Shown here: positions 27,758 to 36,593 of the stretch, piece by piece
How positions within the stretch are numbered: position 1 is the stretch's first letter
How the letters are laid out: the number at the start of each line of letters is the position of its first letter
Assembly: GCF_020819595.1 (NCBI RefSeq)
Contig: NZ_JAJHNP010000003.1
Span: 186,001-250,000 of the forward strand
DNA: 64,000 nt
Reading direction: 5' to 3'
From: Streptomyces barringtoniae
Lineage (GTDB): Bacteria > Actinomycetota > Actinomycetes > Streptomycetales > Streptomycetaceae
Program-made: the position numbers and the translations under genes
Notes under the pieces: generated by a model
Told to the model about the DNA's origin: nothing
Database searches by the model: none
Seen by the model: only the letters and a program-made list of their open reading frames with translations

Positions 27758-28660
27758 TCAGGTCCGGTGCAACCCGTCCGAGAGGCGGACGAAGCGGTGG
27801 CCCCTGGCCAGCAGGTGCGGGACGGCGCTTGCGATGCCCCCTGCGGTGCCGCCCTCGGGGTGGTTCATGTGGCACAGGACGATCGAACCGGCCCGAGCCG
27901 AGGCGACGGTGGTGTGCACCTGCTCGGCGGTGAAGGTGGCACCGCCGTCACCGTTGACGGAGAAGCTGACGAAGCGTTCCCCGAGGTCGGTCACGATGCG
28001 GGCCGCGATGTCGTCGCAGTACGCGGTGCCGGACCGGAAGAAGCGCGGCGGGGCGCCCAGCAGGCGGGCCAGCTTGGCCTGGTTGCCGGCGATCTCGTCG
28101 TACACCTCGCCCGCGCCTTTTGTACCGGGAATGCCGTACGCGGAGCGACCGGTGACGGACAGCGGGCGGTGCCGGGTGCCGTGGTTGGCGATCTCGAACA
28201 GCGGGTCGCCGGCCAGCCGGTGGAACACCGCCGGGTTGGCGTCGATCCAGCGGGAATTGAGGAACAGCGTCGCCGGGATGTGCCGTGCGCGGAGAAGGTC
28301 GATGAGCGCCCGGTCATAGCCGCTGCCGCCGGGCCCGCCGCACGCGTCGAAGGTCAGCGCGATGTCACGGGTCGTGCGAGGCAGGGAGTGCACCACGCCC
28401 GGGGCGTCGAAGCCCCACGTGTGTGGCTCGCTGCGCCCGTAGCGGGCCACGATCTCCGCGCGGGTGACGGGCGGCCGCGTGGTGGAGGCCGTGGCCGAGG
28501 GGGTCGTGCCGGGGGTGGGCGGGGGTGCCGCGCCCGAGTCCGCTCCGGCCGGGCCGGAGGAGGGGGTGGCGGAGTCGCCGCCCCCGCTCTTCGGGCCCGT
28601 GCAACCGGCGAGCAGCCCTCCCGCCATGGCGGCCAGCACCGCACGGCGACCAGCCGCCAT
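27758..28660 (-). CDS. Lipoprotein polysaccharide deacetylase (NodB/CE4)
   Basis: 300 residues from ATG 28660. The N-terminus RRAVLAAMAGGLLAGC ends in a lipobox Cys (Tat-like Arg-Arg), followed by a Ser/Thr/Pro-rich linker. The NodB domain has motif 1 LTFDACGG (catalytic Asp present; the second Asp of TFDD is replaced), motif 2 HGTRHRP (metal His pair), motif 3 RFFRSGTAYCDD, and motif 5 LCHMNHPEGGT. It probably removes N-acetyl groups from cell-wall or chitin-type glycans at the membrane surface. Confidence 0.85.
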   Translation of the reverse strand: MAAGRRAVLAAMAGGLLAGCTGPKSGGGDSATPSSGPAGADSGAAPPPTPGTTPSATASTTRPPVTRAEIVARYGRSEPHTWGFDAPGVVHSLPRTTRDIALTFDACGGPGGSGYDRALIDLLRARHIPATLFLNSRWIDANPAVFHRLAGDPLFEIANHGTRHRPLSVTGRSAYGIPGTKGAGEVYDEIAGNQAKLARLLGAPPRFFRSGTAYCDDIAARIVTDLGERFVSFSVNGDGGATFTAEQVHTTVASARAGSIVLCHMNHPEGGTAGGIASAVPHLLARGHRFVRLSDGLHRT

Positions 28661-29042
28661 CCGTTCCCCCACACCTGATCGAAGGCTGCCACGGTCGGCA
28701 GCCGGCCACGACGGCAACCGTACGCAGCGGACCGTCCGCGACCGTGAAGACCGCGGTAAGAGATCATCCAGAATCGGGCGCGAGTCGAGGCACGGTGGCA
28801 CCGCCTGTCGTTCCCGGCTGGAAGCGGTACGGCGGAGGACGCCCCGTCGGAGAAGGACTTGTGCCGGAGCGGCGCGGAGGAGGTCAGCTCCCGAGATGGG
28901 TCGTAGGAGGTCACCGCCGACGGCCTCACCCTGGCGCGCCGGCCTCGGCGCTCCGCCCTGAGGCGGCGAAGACACCTCCGACCCGGTGCCGGCCGGCCCT
29001 GCGCGGGGCAGGACCGGGCACATGTCCTCCCGTCGAGGCCGG
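28661..29042. other. Intergenic stretch, 382 bp, no gene recognised
   Basis: It lies between the deacetylase start and the rpmJ stop. Frames on both strands lack homology or a ribosome site. It should hold the deacetylase promoter; no clear hairpin or operator stands out. Confidence 0.5.
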
Positions 29043-29165
29043 TCAGCCCTGGCGTGCCTTGAAGCGGGGGTTCTTCTTGTTCACGACGAAGACCACCCCG
29101 CGGCGGCGCACCAGCTGGGCGCCCGGCTTGGACTTCAGTGAGCGCAGGGACTTGCGCACCTTCAT
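29043..29165 (-). CDS. rpmJ: Ribosomal protein bL36, zinc-free (C-) type
   Basis: 40 residues, starting [15 protein letters not shown] and ending NPRFKARQG. It lacks the Cys/His zinc ribbon of ordinary bL36, as in the YkgO-type alternative. It lies 36 bp after the bL31 gene and shares the strand with bL33. In actinobacteria such C- paralogues are expressed when zinc is short, under Zur. Confidence 0.9.
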   Translation of the reverse strand: MKVRKSLRSLKSKPGAQLVRRRGVVFVVNKKNPRFKARQG

Positions 29166-29201
29166 GGCTGGGTTCTCCTCCTACTCAGGGACACAGGGCA
29201 G

Positions 29202-29462
29202 TCAGCCGCGGGACGCGGCAGGACGGCCGTAGCGGCGCTGGAAGCGTTCGATGCGGCCGGCGCTGTCGACGACCCGCGCCGTGCCGGTGTAGAAGGGGTG
29301 GCTCGCCGACGAGGTCTCCACGTCGACCAGCGGGTAGGTGGTGCCGTCTTCCCAGACGACGGTCTTCGACGCGGTGGCGGTCGAACGGGTCAGGAAGAGG
29401 GCGTCGGCGGCCCGGTCGCGGAAGACGACGAGCCGGGATGCGGGATGGATGCCTGGCCTCAT
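29202..29462 (-). CDS. rpmE: Ribosomal protein bL31, type B (zinc-free)
   Basis: 86 residues from ATG 29462 with GGAGG upstream. MRPGIHP, RLVVFRD and SHPFYTG are type B bL31 signatures, and the CxxC pair of type A is missing. It replaces the zinc-binding bL31 under zinc limitation. Confidence 0.92.
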   Translation of the reverse strand: MRPGIHPASRLVVFRDRAADALFLTRSTATASKTVVWEDGTTYPLVDVETSSASHPFYTGTARVVDSAGRIERFQRRYGRPAASRG

Positions 29463-29509
29463 GGATGTGCCTCCTGGTGGCCGTCGGCCCGAGAGGGCGG
29501 CGGCGTGGT

Positions 29510-29674
29510 TCAGCGTTCCTCGCGGAAGGTGACGTGCCGGCCGGCGACCGGGTCGTACTTGCGCAGGACGAGCCGGTCGGGGTCGCTCAGACGGTTCTTG
29601 CGCGTCACGTAGGTGACGCCGGTACCCGCCGTCGACTTCAGCCTGACGACGGGACGCGCGGTGCTGCGTGCCAT
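29510..29674 (-). CDS. rpmG: Ribosomal protein bL33, zinc-free (C-) type
   Basis: 54 residues from ATG 29674 (AAGGGAGA upstream). [19 protein letters not shown] and [18 protein letters not shown] define bL33, with no cysteine at all. First gene of the rpmG-rpmE-rpmJ row. I do not see a clear near-palindromic Zur box in the 158 bp upstream. Confidence 0.92.
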   Translation of the reverse strand: MARSTARPVVRLKSTAGTGVTYVTRKNRLSDPDRLVLRKYDPVAGRHVTFREER

Positions 29675-29832
29675 GAGAATCTCCCTTCACCCGCACCCCG
29701 GCGATTGGCCAGGGCATGTCAGTGGGCTCGATGAGGTGAACCGTGCGGGGGCCGCGGGCATTCCCGCCGCTCACGGTGTGCGGTGGCGGGCTCTCGCGCG
29801 GGACTCCGCGAGCGCGTCGTCGGAGCCCGCGT

Positions 29833-30654
29833 TCACACGTCCCGCCCTCTGACGACCAGCACGGCGACGACGACCGCGATCAGCGGCCACAGCCCGTACA
29901 CCGTCCAGGAACCGGGCACCGTGGCGCTGAACATGCGGGAGCCGGGCTCCGGTGCCCAGTTCTGGACCAGGCGCTGCCAGGCGGCGACGACCATGGTGTG
30001 GTTGACGTCGGCGGACCACCGCTTGCTCTGCGAGAAGACGGTGGGCAGCATCAGCAGCGTGAAGGCGCAGGTGGCCATGGTGGCGGCGCTGTGCCGGATC
30101 AGCACGCCCAGGCCGAGCCCGATCAGTGCGCAGACGGGGGCCAGCAGCGCGGAGGCCACGAGTGCCCGCGGCACTCCGGGATGCGTGATCGACACGCCCG
30201 CGTGCTGTGCGTCCAGGATGGCTTGGGAGACGAGGAAGGAGCCGGTGGCGACGACTGTGCCTACGGCCATCCACAGTGCGGCCACGACGGTCGCCTTGGC
30301 CAGGATCACCGAGCCGCGGGCGGGGACGGCCACGGTGGTGGTGCGGATCAGGCCGCTGCTGTACTCGCTGACGACCGTGATGGCGCCGACGCTGCCGGCG
30401 ACGAGCATCAGCGTCATGTAGCCGGGCTGTGGAAAGGCGTCGAAGGGCCGGAAGTCGGCGGGGCCGCTCGGGGTCGTACGGGCGGCCGCCAGGTTGTGGG
30501 AGTCCGCGAGTGCCGCCACGGCGGCGGAACCGATCACGAACAGGCCGACGAGTGCGATCGTCCACCAAGTGGAGCGCAGGGACCGCGTTTTGATCCACTC
30601 GGCGGCGATCAGGTCACGGAAACGGGCGGGCGAGGGGCTGGTGAGGGTGGTCAT
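29833..30654 (-). CDS. ABC-2 type transporter permease
   Basis: 273 residues from ATG 30654, which overlaps the ATPase stop (ATGA). Six hydrophobic helices; [13 protein letters not shown] at the N-terminus and [19 protein letters not shown] in the first loop are typical of ABC-2 permeases of this actinobacterial group. It forms the membrane half of an exporter with the ATPase just upstream. Confidence 0.88.
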   Translation of the reverse strand: MTTLTSPSPARFRDLIAAEWIKTRSLRSTWWTIALVGLFVIGSAAVAALADSHNLAAARTTPSGPADFRPFDAFPQPGYMTLMLVAGSVGAITVVSEYSSGLIRTTTVAVPARGSVILAKATVVAALWMAVGTVVATGSFLVSQAILDAQHAGVSITHPGVPRALVASALLAPVCALIGLGLGVLIRHSAATMATCAFTLLMLPTVFSQSKRWSADVNHTMVVAAWQRLVQNWAPEPGSRMFSATVPGSWTVYGLWPLIAVVVAVLVVRGRDV

Positions 30655-31571
30655 CGGTGCTGTCCTGCCAGGTATTCGACGCTGTCGGCGGTGAGTTCCA
30701 TGAACGCCTCCTCCAGCGAGGCCGTTCGCGTGGTCAGCTCGGTCAGCGCGATCCGCTGTTCCAGGGCGAGCGCTCCGATCCGGTCCGCCGGCAAGCCGGT
30801 CACGGCGAGTCTCCCGGCGCCCGCCGGGCCCTGCGGCAAGATCGACGCTCCGGCGGCGGTCAGGACGGCCGCCAGTTCCGTGGCCCGCGGGCTGCCGACC
30901 ACCACGCTGCGGTGGGTGCCGCGGGCCGCGAACTCCTCCAGCGGCTCGGCGGCGATCAGCCGGCCCCGGCCGATGACGACGAGCTGGTCGGCGGTGTTCT
31001 CCATCTCCGACATCAGGTGGCTGGAGAGGAAGACCGTACGTCCCTCGGCGGCCAGTCGGCGGAAGAGGCGCCGCACCCAGAGAACGCCTTCGGGGTCCAT
31101 GCCGTTGATCGGCTCGTCGAACATCAGCACCGGTGGATCGCCGAGCAGGGCGGCGGCGATACCGAGCCGTTGCTTCATGCCGAGCGAGAAACCGCCGATG
31201 CGCCCTCGCGCGGCCTCGGCCAGCCCGACCTCCTGCAGCACCTCCTCGACCCGCCGCGGCGGGATGCCGTTGCTTCGGGCCAGTGCGGACAGGTGGGCTG
31301 CCGCGCTGCGTCCGCCGTGCACCTGGCCGGCGTCCAGGAGTGCGCCGACGTGCCGCAGGCCACGCGGGTGGCTGCGGAAGTCGGTCTTGCCGACCGTGGC
31401 GGAGCCGGCGGTGGGTTCGTCGAGGCCGAGGATCATTCTCAGGGTGGTGGTCTTGCCGGCTCCGTTGGGGCCGAGGAAGCCGGTGACCTGTCCCGGCCGC
31501 ACGGTGAAGGTCAGGCGCTCCACAGCCGTCTTGTCGCCGTAGCGCTTGGTGAGTTCGTTGACTTCGATCAT
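30651..31571 (-). CDS. ABC transporter ATP-binding protein
   Basis: 306 residues from ATG 31571. Walker A GPNGAGKTT, signature FSLGMKQRLG, Walker B VLMFDEPINGMDP and switch His in SSHLMSEME are all present. The layout matches DrrA/BcrA-like exporters. Divergent, with 133 bp between, from a histidine kinase, so the two-component system probably controls this exporter. Confidence 0.92.
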   Translation of the reverse strand: MIEVNELTKRYGDKTAVERLTFTVRPGQVTGFLGPNGAGKTTTLRMILGLDEPTAGSATVGKTDFRSHPRGLRHVGALLDAGQVHGGRSAAAHLSALARSNGIPPRRVEEVLQEVGLAEAARGRIGGFSLGMKQRLGIAAALLGDPPVLMFDEPINGMDPEGVLWVRRLFRRLAAEGRTVFLSSHLMSEMENTADQLVVIGRGRLIAAEPLEEFAARGTHRSVVVGSPRATELAAVLTAAGASILPQGPAGAGRLAVTGLPADRIGALALEQRIALTELTTRTASLEEAFMELTADSVEYLAGQHR

Positions 31572-31704
31572 GACGCCAACGGTGCCCGGAGGCGCCTTGT
31601 AGGGGCATGGGGCCGTGGGCGGCAAACGCGCGCACCGGATTGGCCCGTGGGCGTACGTCCCGGGGCCGATGCCGTGGCCGAGGACGGCTGGTTAGTCTCG
31701 CGGC

Positions 31705-32958
31705 ATGACCATCACCGACGACCCGGCCGCCCTGGCGTCCTTCGCAGCCCGACGCAGTCGCCGGAAGGGCCCGACCGCGGTGACGCGAGCGACGGTCACG
31801 GCCTGGGCGGGGGGCGTGCTGTACGTCTTCCTGTTGCTGGTCCTGGTGTCGGGCGCGCCACCGGACGCGGGCCCTCTTCTCGCGGTCGGGTCGCTGCCGG
31901 CGCTTGCCCTGCTCGTCGGGGTGCTGCGGCGAAGGCCGCTGACGGCCCTGGCGCTGACGCTTCTCGGCGCCACCGCCGTGGTGGTCGTCCCTCCTCGCAC
32001 CACCGCTGCGAGCCTGACGCTGTCCTATCAGGGCCAGTTCCTGGCGTACCTGGCGGCGGACCTCGTGCTGGGGTACATCGTCGCCACGTGCAGGCGCCGG
32101 GTCTGTGTCGTCGCCGTGACTCTGGCATTCGGTGTGCAGTTGACGGCGATCGGCTTGTTCGCGCACGGCCCGGAGTTCCTGATCGTGGACGGTGTGGTCG
32201 GCCTGCTGGCGATGGCGGCGTCGTGCATGCTCGGGCTGCTGAGCCGCGAGCGCCGCGAGCACGCGGTGGCGCTGCGCGCACAGGAGGTCGCCGAGGCGGT
32301 CACCGCTGAACGGCTGCGGATCGCACGGGAGTTGCATGACATGATCGCGCACTCCGTCGGCATCATCGCGATCCAGGCGGGGGTGGGCAGCCGGGTCATC
32401 CACACACAACCCGATGCGGCCCGCGACGCTCTGCGAGCCATCGAGAGCACCAGCAGACAGACCCTGTCCGGCCTGCGCCGCACGCTGGTGGCACTCCGTC
32501 AGGCCGAGCCGGACACCGCGACGGCGGAACGGACGCCGCCCGCGCCCTCGCCGGGTCTGGCGGACGTCGAACGGCTGGCCGCGGCGACGGCCGAGGCCGG
32601 GGTACGAGTCGAGGTGCGCGTCAGCGGGGAGCGGCGGCCGCTGCCGGCCGACGTCGATCTGTCGGCCTACCGCATCGTGCAGGAGGCGCTGACCAACGTG
32701 GTCCGCCACGCGGGCACCGGGTACTGCACGGTTGCCGTCGACTACGGGAACGAGGAGTTGTCCGTGGAGGTCGTCGACGACGGGTGCGGTGCCGCCGGGG
32801 AGGGCTCGGGCCACGGCTTCGGCATCGTCGGCATGCGGGAGCGGGCCGCGCTGCTGCACGGCCGGTTCAGCGCCGGACCGCGTCCCGAGGGCGGCTTCCG
32901 TGTGGCGGCCCGGCTGCCGCTGCCCGAACCCGTCGGCGTCGCGGTGGAGACCCGATGA
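31705..32958 (+). CDS. NarL-type sensor histidine kinase
   Basis: 417 residues. Four to five N-terminal transmembrane helices (~32-180), HisKA_3 dimerisation domain with the phospho-acceptor H211 in RIARELHDMIAHS, and a HATPase_c domain ending in GHGFGIVGMRERAALL. There is almost no extracellular sensor domain, so it may sense within the membrane or through a partner. Its stop overlaps the response regulator start. Confidence 0.92.
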   Translation: MTITDDPAALASFAARRSRRKGPTAVTRATVTAWAGGVLYVFLLLVLVSGAPPDAGPLLAVGSLPALALLVGVLRRRPLTALALTLLGATAVVVVPPRTTAASLTLSYQGQFLAYLAADLVLGYIVATCRRRVCVVAVTLAFGVQLTAIGLFAHGPEFLIVDGVVGLLAMAASCMLGLLSRERREHAVALRAQEVAEAVTAERLRIARELHDMIAHSVGIIAIQAGVGSRVIHTQPDAARDALRAIESTSRQTLSGLRRTLVALRQAEPDTATAERTPPAPSPGLADVERLAAATAEAGVRVEVRVSGERRPLPADVDLSAYRIVQEALTNVVRHAGTGYCTVAVDYGNEELSVEVVDDGCGAAGEGSGHGFGIVGMRERAALLHGRFSAGPRPEGGFRVAARLPLPEPVGVAVETR

Positions 32959-33617
32959 GCGTCCGGATCGTCCTCGCCGACGACCAGCCGCTGGTACGGT
33001 CCGGACTGCGGGTCCTCATGGCCGATCATCCCGATCTGGAGGTCGTCGGCGAGGCCGCCACCGGCGAGGAGGCGGTCCGGCAGGTCCGGGAGACCGGCCC
33101 CGACGTCGTGGTCATGGACATCCGGATGCCCGGCATGGACGGCATCGAGGCCACACGCCGGATCACGGCCGACCACGCGTCGACCCGCGTGCTGATCCTC
33201 ACGACCTTCGACGAGGACGACCATGTCTACGGCGCGCTGCGGGCCGGTGCCAGTGGCTTCGCCGTCAAGGACATGGCGCTGGACGACATCCTCGCCGCGA
33301 TCCGCGTGGTCGCCGCCGGCGACGCACTGATCGCGCCGAGTGTGACACGCCGTCTGATCGCGGACTTCGTCGAACGCCGGACGGCCGCTCCGGAGCGCTC
33401 CGGGCGACTGCTCGAGGGCATCACCGAGCGGGAACGGGAAGTGCTGACCCTGGTCGGACGCGGGCGGTCCAACACCGAGATCGCGCAGGACCTCTTCATC
33501 ACGGTGGCCACCGCCAAGTCACATGTCTCCCGGCTGCTCAGCAAACTCGGTGCCCGCGACCGGGTTCAGCTCGTGATCGCCGCGTACGAGGCGGGGCTGG
33601 TCACGCCGTGGAACTGA
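32955..33617 (+). CDS. NarL/LuxR-type response regulator
   Basis: 220 residues, ATGA overlap with the kinase. Receiver domain: acidic pair D9/D10, phosphorylation site D55 in VVVMDIRMPG, K105. The C-terminal LuxR HTH is at ~155-205 (LTEREREVL-type start, TVATAKSHVSRLLSKLGARDRVQLV). Likely targets are the divergent ABC exporter genes and its own operon. Confidence 0.93.
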   Translation: MSVRIVLADDQPLVRSGLRVLMADHPDLEVVGEAATGEEAVRQVRETGPDVVVMDIRMPGMDGIEATRRITADHASTRVLILTTFDEDDHVYGALRAGASGFAVKDMALDDILAAIRVVAAGDALIAPSVTRRLIADFVERRTAAPERSGRLLEGITEREREVLTLVGRGRSNTEIAQDLFITVATAKSHVSRLLSKLGARDRVQLVIAAYEAGLVTPWN

Positions 33618-33647
33618 GCACCGTACGTTCCTGGATGTTTGTCCAAG

Positions 33648-34415
33648 TCACAGGACCGGCTCGGAGAAACGGGACGGCGGCATGCCGAACGCGCGGGTGA
33701 AGGCGGCCGTCAGTGCGGCGGGCGAGGCGTAGCCGAGGCGGCCGGAGACCTCGGTGACCGACGCCGTGCGCAGCAGCGGCACCGCGGCGAGGAGCCGCGC
33801 GCGGGTACGCCAGACCGCCGGGCTCTCCCCGGTCTCGGCGCGGAACCGCCGGGTGAAGGCCCTTTCGCTCATGGCCGTCCGTGCGGCCCATTCCGCGTTG
33901 GTGACTCCGGCGTCCGGGGCGGCCAGGTACGCACGGCAGATCGCCGCGAGGTCGGGGGCGGCGGGTATCGCCACATGGAACGGCAGCGGCGTGAGCGCGG
34001 CGATCTCGTGCAGAAGAAGCGCCACGACGCAGCCCTCGCGGCCGGAGAGGCCGTAGTCGGCCTCGAACTCGACGGCGGCCAGGAGCAGTTCGCGCAACAG
34101 GGGCGGAACGTCCACGACCGTGCAGGTGCCGGGCCACCAGGGCACGGCATCCGGCTCGATGTACAGGCTTCGGGTGCTCACCTCCAGCATGCGGACCCGG
34201 TGCCGGGTGGCGGACGGGATCAGCACGGCTCGCTCCGGCGGGACGGTCCAGGTGCCCCCGGGGGTGTCGACGACCATGACGCCGGTGGCGCCGTGGAGGA
34301 ACTGCGCGCGCCGGTGCTCGTGCCAGTCGAGGAGATGACCGGGCGCGTAGTCCGTGCCGATGGGCAGGACGGCGCGGTCCACATGGTCGAGGTCGTCCAG
34401 GGAGACGTTCTTCAC
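33648..34415 (-). CDS. AraC-family regulator with cupin sensor
   Basis: 255 residues from a GTG at 34415. Residues ~20-90 form a cupin-like AraC ligand domain (HLLDWHEHRRAQFLHGATGVMVVDTPGGTW). The C-terminal double HTH is at ~160-255 (WAARTAMSERAFTRRFRAETGESPAVWRTRARLL, VSGRLGYASPAALTAAFTRAFGMPPSRF). Divergent from the TSUP gene 85 bp away, a likely target. Confidence 0.88.
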   Translation of the reverse strand: MKNVSLDDLDHVDRAVLPIGTDYAPGHLLDWHEHRRAQFLHGATGVMVVDTPGGTWTVPPERAVLIPSATRHRVRMLEVSTRSLYIEPDAVPWWPGTCTVVDVPPLLRELLLAAVEFEADYGLSGREGCVVALLLHEIAALTPLPFHVAIPAAPDLAAICRAYLAAPDAGVTNAEWAARTAMSERAFTRRFRAETGESPAVWRTRARLLAAVPLLRTASVTEVSGRLGYASPAALTAAFTRAFGMPPSRFSEPVL

Positions 34416-34500
34416 GCGGCCACTGTAGGTGGCCGAGTCTCGAAGGAATGGTGCCGGACATCGCATGCGGGAAGCTCGTCGTGACTGATGAGGTGGCCGC

Positions 34501-35340
34501 GTGGACTTCTTGGCACTTCTCGGAATCGGGCTCCTCACCGGGGTGACCACCGTCTTGTTCGGGTTCGGCGGCGGATTCGTCGCGGTCCCGGTGGTGGTGT
34601 GGGCGAACGCACCCCTCGGCACGGACGCCATGCGGGTGGCGACGGCCACCTCGGCCCTGGTCATGCTGGTGAACGCGGCGTTCGCCACGGCCGTAACACC
34701 CCGGTCCGTCCTGGCCGCCCTGCGCGGCAGCGGCACGCTGCTGCTCCTGCTGGCGGCCGGCGCGGCGGGCGGCGCGCTCGCCGCCCACCACACCCCGCCG
34801 GGTCAGGCCCACTGGGGTTTTGTCGGGTACGTGGCTCTCACCATCGTCGACCTGCTCCTGCGCCCCGGCTTCCTGCGCCCCCGCGCACGGGTCGGAGGGG
34901 TACGCGAGGGGGCGGTCGAGGAGGCCCGTGGAGTGACGGTCGAGGAGAGCCGTCCGCTGCCGGCCGTGCTCGGCGCTCCGATCGGGGCGGTGGCTGCCTT
35001 CCTGGGTGTGGGCGGCAGCGTCATGACCGTCCCGGCGCTGCGCCGCGCCGGACATCCGATGCGGACGGCGACCGCACTCGCCAATCCCCTCACCCTCGCC
35101 ATCGCCCTTCCCGCCACCGTGCTCTCCCTGGACGGCGACACGGGCGTCCTCGCCGCCGGCACACACCTGCACCTGGTCGGCCTCGTCGACCTGCGCGCCT
35201 CCGCGGCTCTGCTCGTCGGCGCCCTGCCCGTCATCGCGGTGCTGCGACGGCGCCCGCCCCGGATCCCGGACCGCGCCTACGCCTGGACCTATCTCGCGCT
35301 GCTCTGCGTGGTGGAGGCCGCGATGCTGCTCGCGGGCTAG
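34501..35340 (+). CDS. TSUP (TauE/SafE) family membrane exporter
   Basis: 279 residues from the GTG at 34501, about eight helices in two repeats: GVTTVLFGFGGGFVAVPVV and GAVAAFLGVGGSVMTVPAL are the twin TSUP motifs. Members move sulfite, sulfoacetate or related organosulfur anions. Paired with a divergent AraC regulator. No sulfur genes are adjacent. Confidence 0.88.
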   Translation: MDFLALLGIGLLTGVTTVLFGFGGGFVAVPVVVWANAPLGTDAMRVATATSALVMLVNAAFATAVTPRSVLAALRGSGTLLLLLAAGAAGGALAAHHTPPGQAHWGFVGYVALTIVDLLLRPGFLRPRARVGGVREGAVEEARGVTVEESRPLPAVLGAPIGAVAAFLGVGGSVMTVPALRRAGHPMRTATALANPLTLAIALPATVLSLDGDTGVLAAGTHLHLVGLVDLRASAALLVGALPVIAVLRRRPPRIPDRAYAWTYLALLCVVEAAMLLAG

Positions 35341-35403
35341 GCGGGCGCAGGCCCTTCCGGGGCGCTGTCGTCAGGCTCCGTCGGACATCCCCTGCGCCTG
35401 TCG

Positions 35404-36480
35404 TCAGGATGCCCTCCGCTGCCGCCTGATCGGTTCTCCCACCCGGTGCATATGGGTGAGGGCCTCGCGGTAGGACCGGATCAGGCCGGTCTCGTGGTAC
35501 GGCACGCCGATCTCCGCGCAGTACGCGCGGACGATGACCTGGGCCCGCCGCAGATGGGGTGTGGGCATGCTCGGGAACAGGTGGTGCTCGATCTGGTAGT
35601 TGAGCCCGCCGAGCAGCACATCGGTGAGCCGGCCGCCGCGTACGTTGCGGGAGGTGAGGACCTGGCGGCGCAGGAAGTCGGGGCGTTCGTCGCCGCTGAA
35701 CGTGGGCATGCCCTTGTGGTTCGGTGCGAAGGTGCAGCCGAGGTAGACACCGAAGAGGCACTGGTGCACGAAGAGGAACGCGACCGCCTTGCCGGGCGAG
35801 AGCACCAGGAACAGCGCGGACACATAGGCCGCGAGGTGGAGCAGGAGCAGGCCGGCTTCCAGGAACCGGTGCTTCATGGCGGGCGAGCGCAGCGCCCGCA
35901 GGCTCGCGACATGCAGGTTGAAGCCCTCCAGGGTCAGCAGCGGGAAGAAGAGCCACGCCTGGTGTCCCCCGATGAGACGGGCGAGGCCACGGCTGTCGCG
36001 GGCCTGGGCGGTGGACCACACCAGGATGTCCGGGGCGACATCCGGGTCGAGTTCCTCGTGGTTGGGGTTGGCGTGGTGGCGGGTGTGCTTGTTCATCCAC
36101 CAGCCGTAGCTCATGCCGATGCCGAGATTGCCGAAGAGCCGGCCCCATGTCTCGCTCGGCCGTCCACGCCGGAACACCTGACGGTGCGCCAGGTCATGTG
36201 CCACCAGGGCGACTTGGCCGAAGGCGAAGGCCAGGATGGCCGCCACCGCCAGCTGCCACCAGGTGTCGCCGAGCACGAGGAAGGCGCCCCAGCCCGCCGC
36301 CAGCAGCGCGGTCACCAGACCGAGCCGTGCCGTGTAGTAGCCGGGGCGCCGCCCCATCAGGCCCGCCTCGGTGATACGCCGGGACAGCCGCGCGAAGTCG
36401 CTGCCGCCTTTGGGGCCGGACGTACGGGCACGGGCGGCGGACGCCTCGGCGGCGGACGAGGCATGCGTGGAGATCGTCAT
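35404..36480 (-). CDS. Membrane fatty acid desaturase
   Basis: 358 residues from ATG 36480. Three histidine boxes for the di-iron site: HDLAH (95-99), HTRHH (132-136) and QIEHH (~305). Four or more membrane helices. It resembles DesA3/delta-type acyl-lipid desaturases. It introduces a double bond into membrane acyl chains with O2 and an electron donor; no ferredoxin or reductase partner is adjacent. It ends 63 bp after the convergent TSUP gene. Confidence 0.9.
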   Translation of the reverse strand: MTISTHASSAAEASAARARTSGPKGGSDFARLSRRITEAGLMGRRPGYYTARLGLVTALLAAGWGAFLVLGDTWWQLAVAAILAFAFGQVALVAHDLAHRQVFRRGRPSETWGRLFGNLGIGMSYGWWMNKHTRHHANPNHEELDPDVAPDILVWSTAQARDSRGLARLIGGHQAWLFFPLLTLEGFNLHVASLRALRSPAMKHRFLEAGLLLLHLAAYVSALFLVLSPGKAVAFLFVHQCLFGVYLGCTFAPNHKGMPTFSGDERPDFLRRQVLTSRNVRGGRLTDVLLGGLNYQIEHHLFPSMPTPHLRRAQVIVRAYCAEIGVPYHETGLIRSYREALTHMHRVGEPIRRQRRAS

Positions 36481-36593
36481 GCGTCGAGTCTCGGCGCGCC
36501 CGTCCGGCCGGAACATCCGGTCAGGCCCCGACCCGATGGGGGGGCTTTCCCTACGGCACCCCAGGGTGTTGCCCCCCTGCCGAGCCGCTGACC

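Noticed and set aside
29202..29774. 190-residue minus open frame covering bL31
   Set aside because: Only the last 86 residues are bL31, with a proper ribosome site; the rest is out-of-frame bL33.
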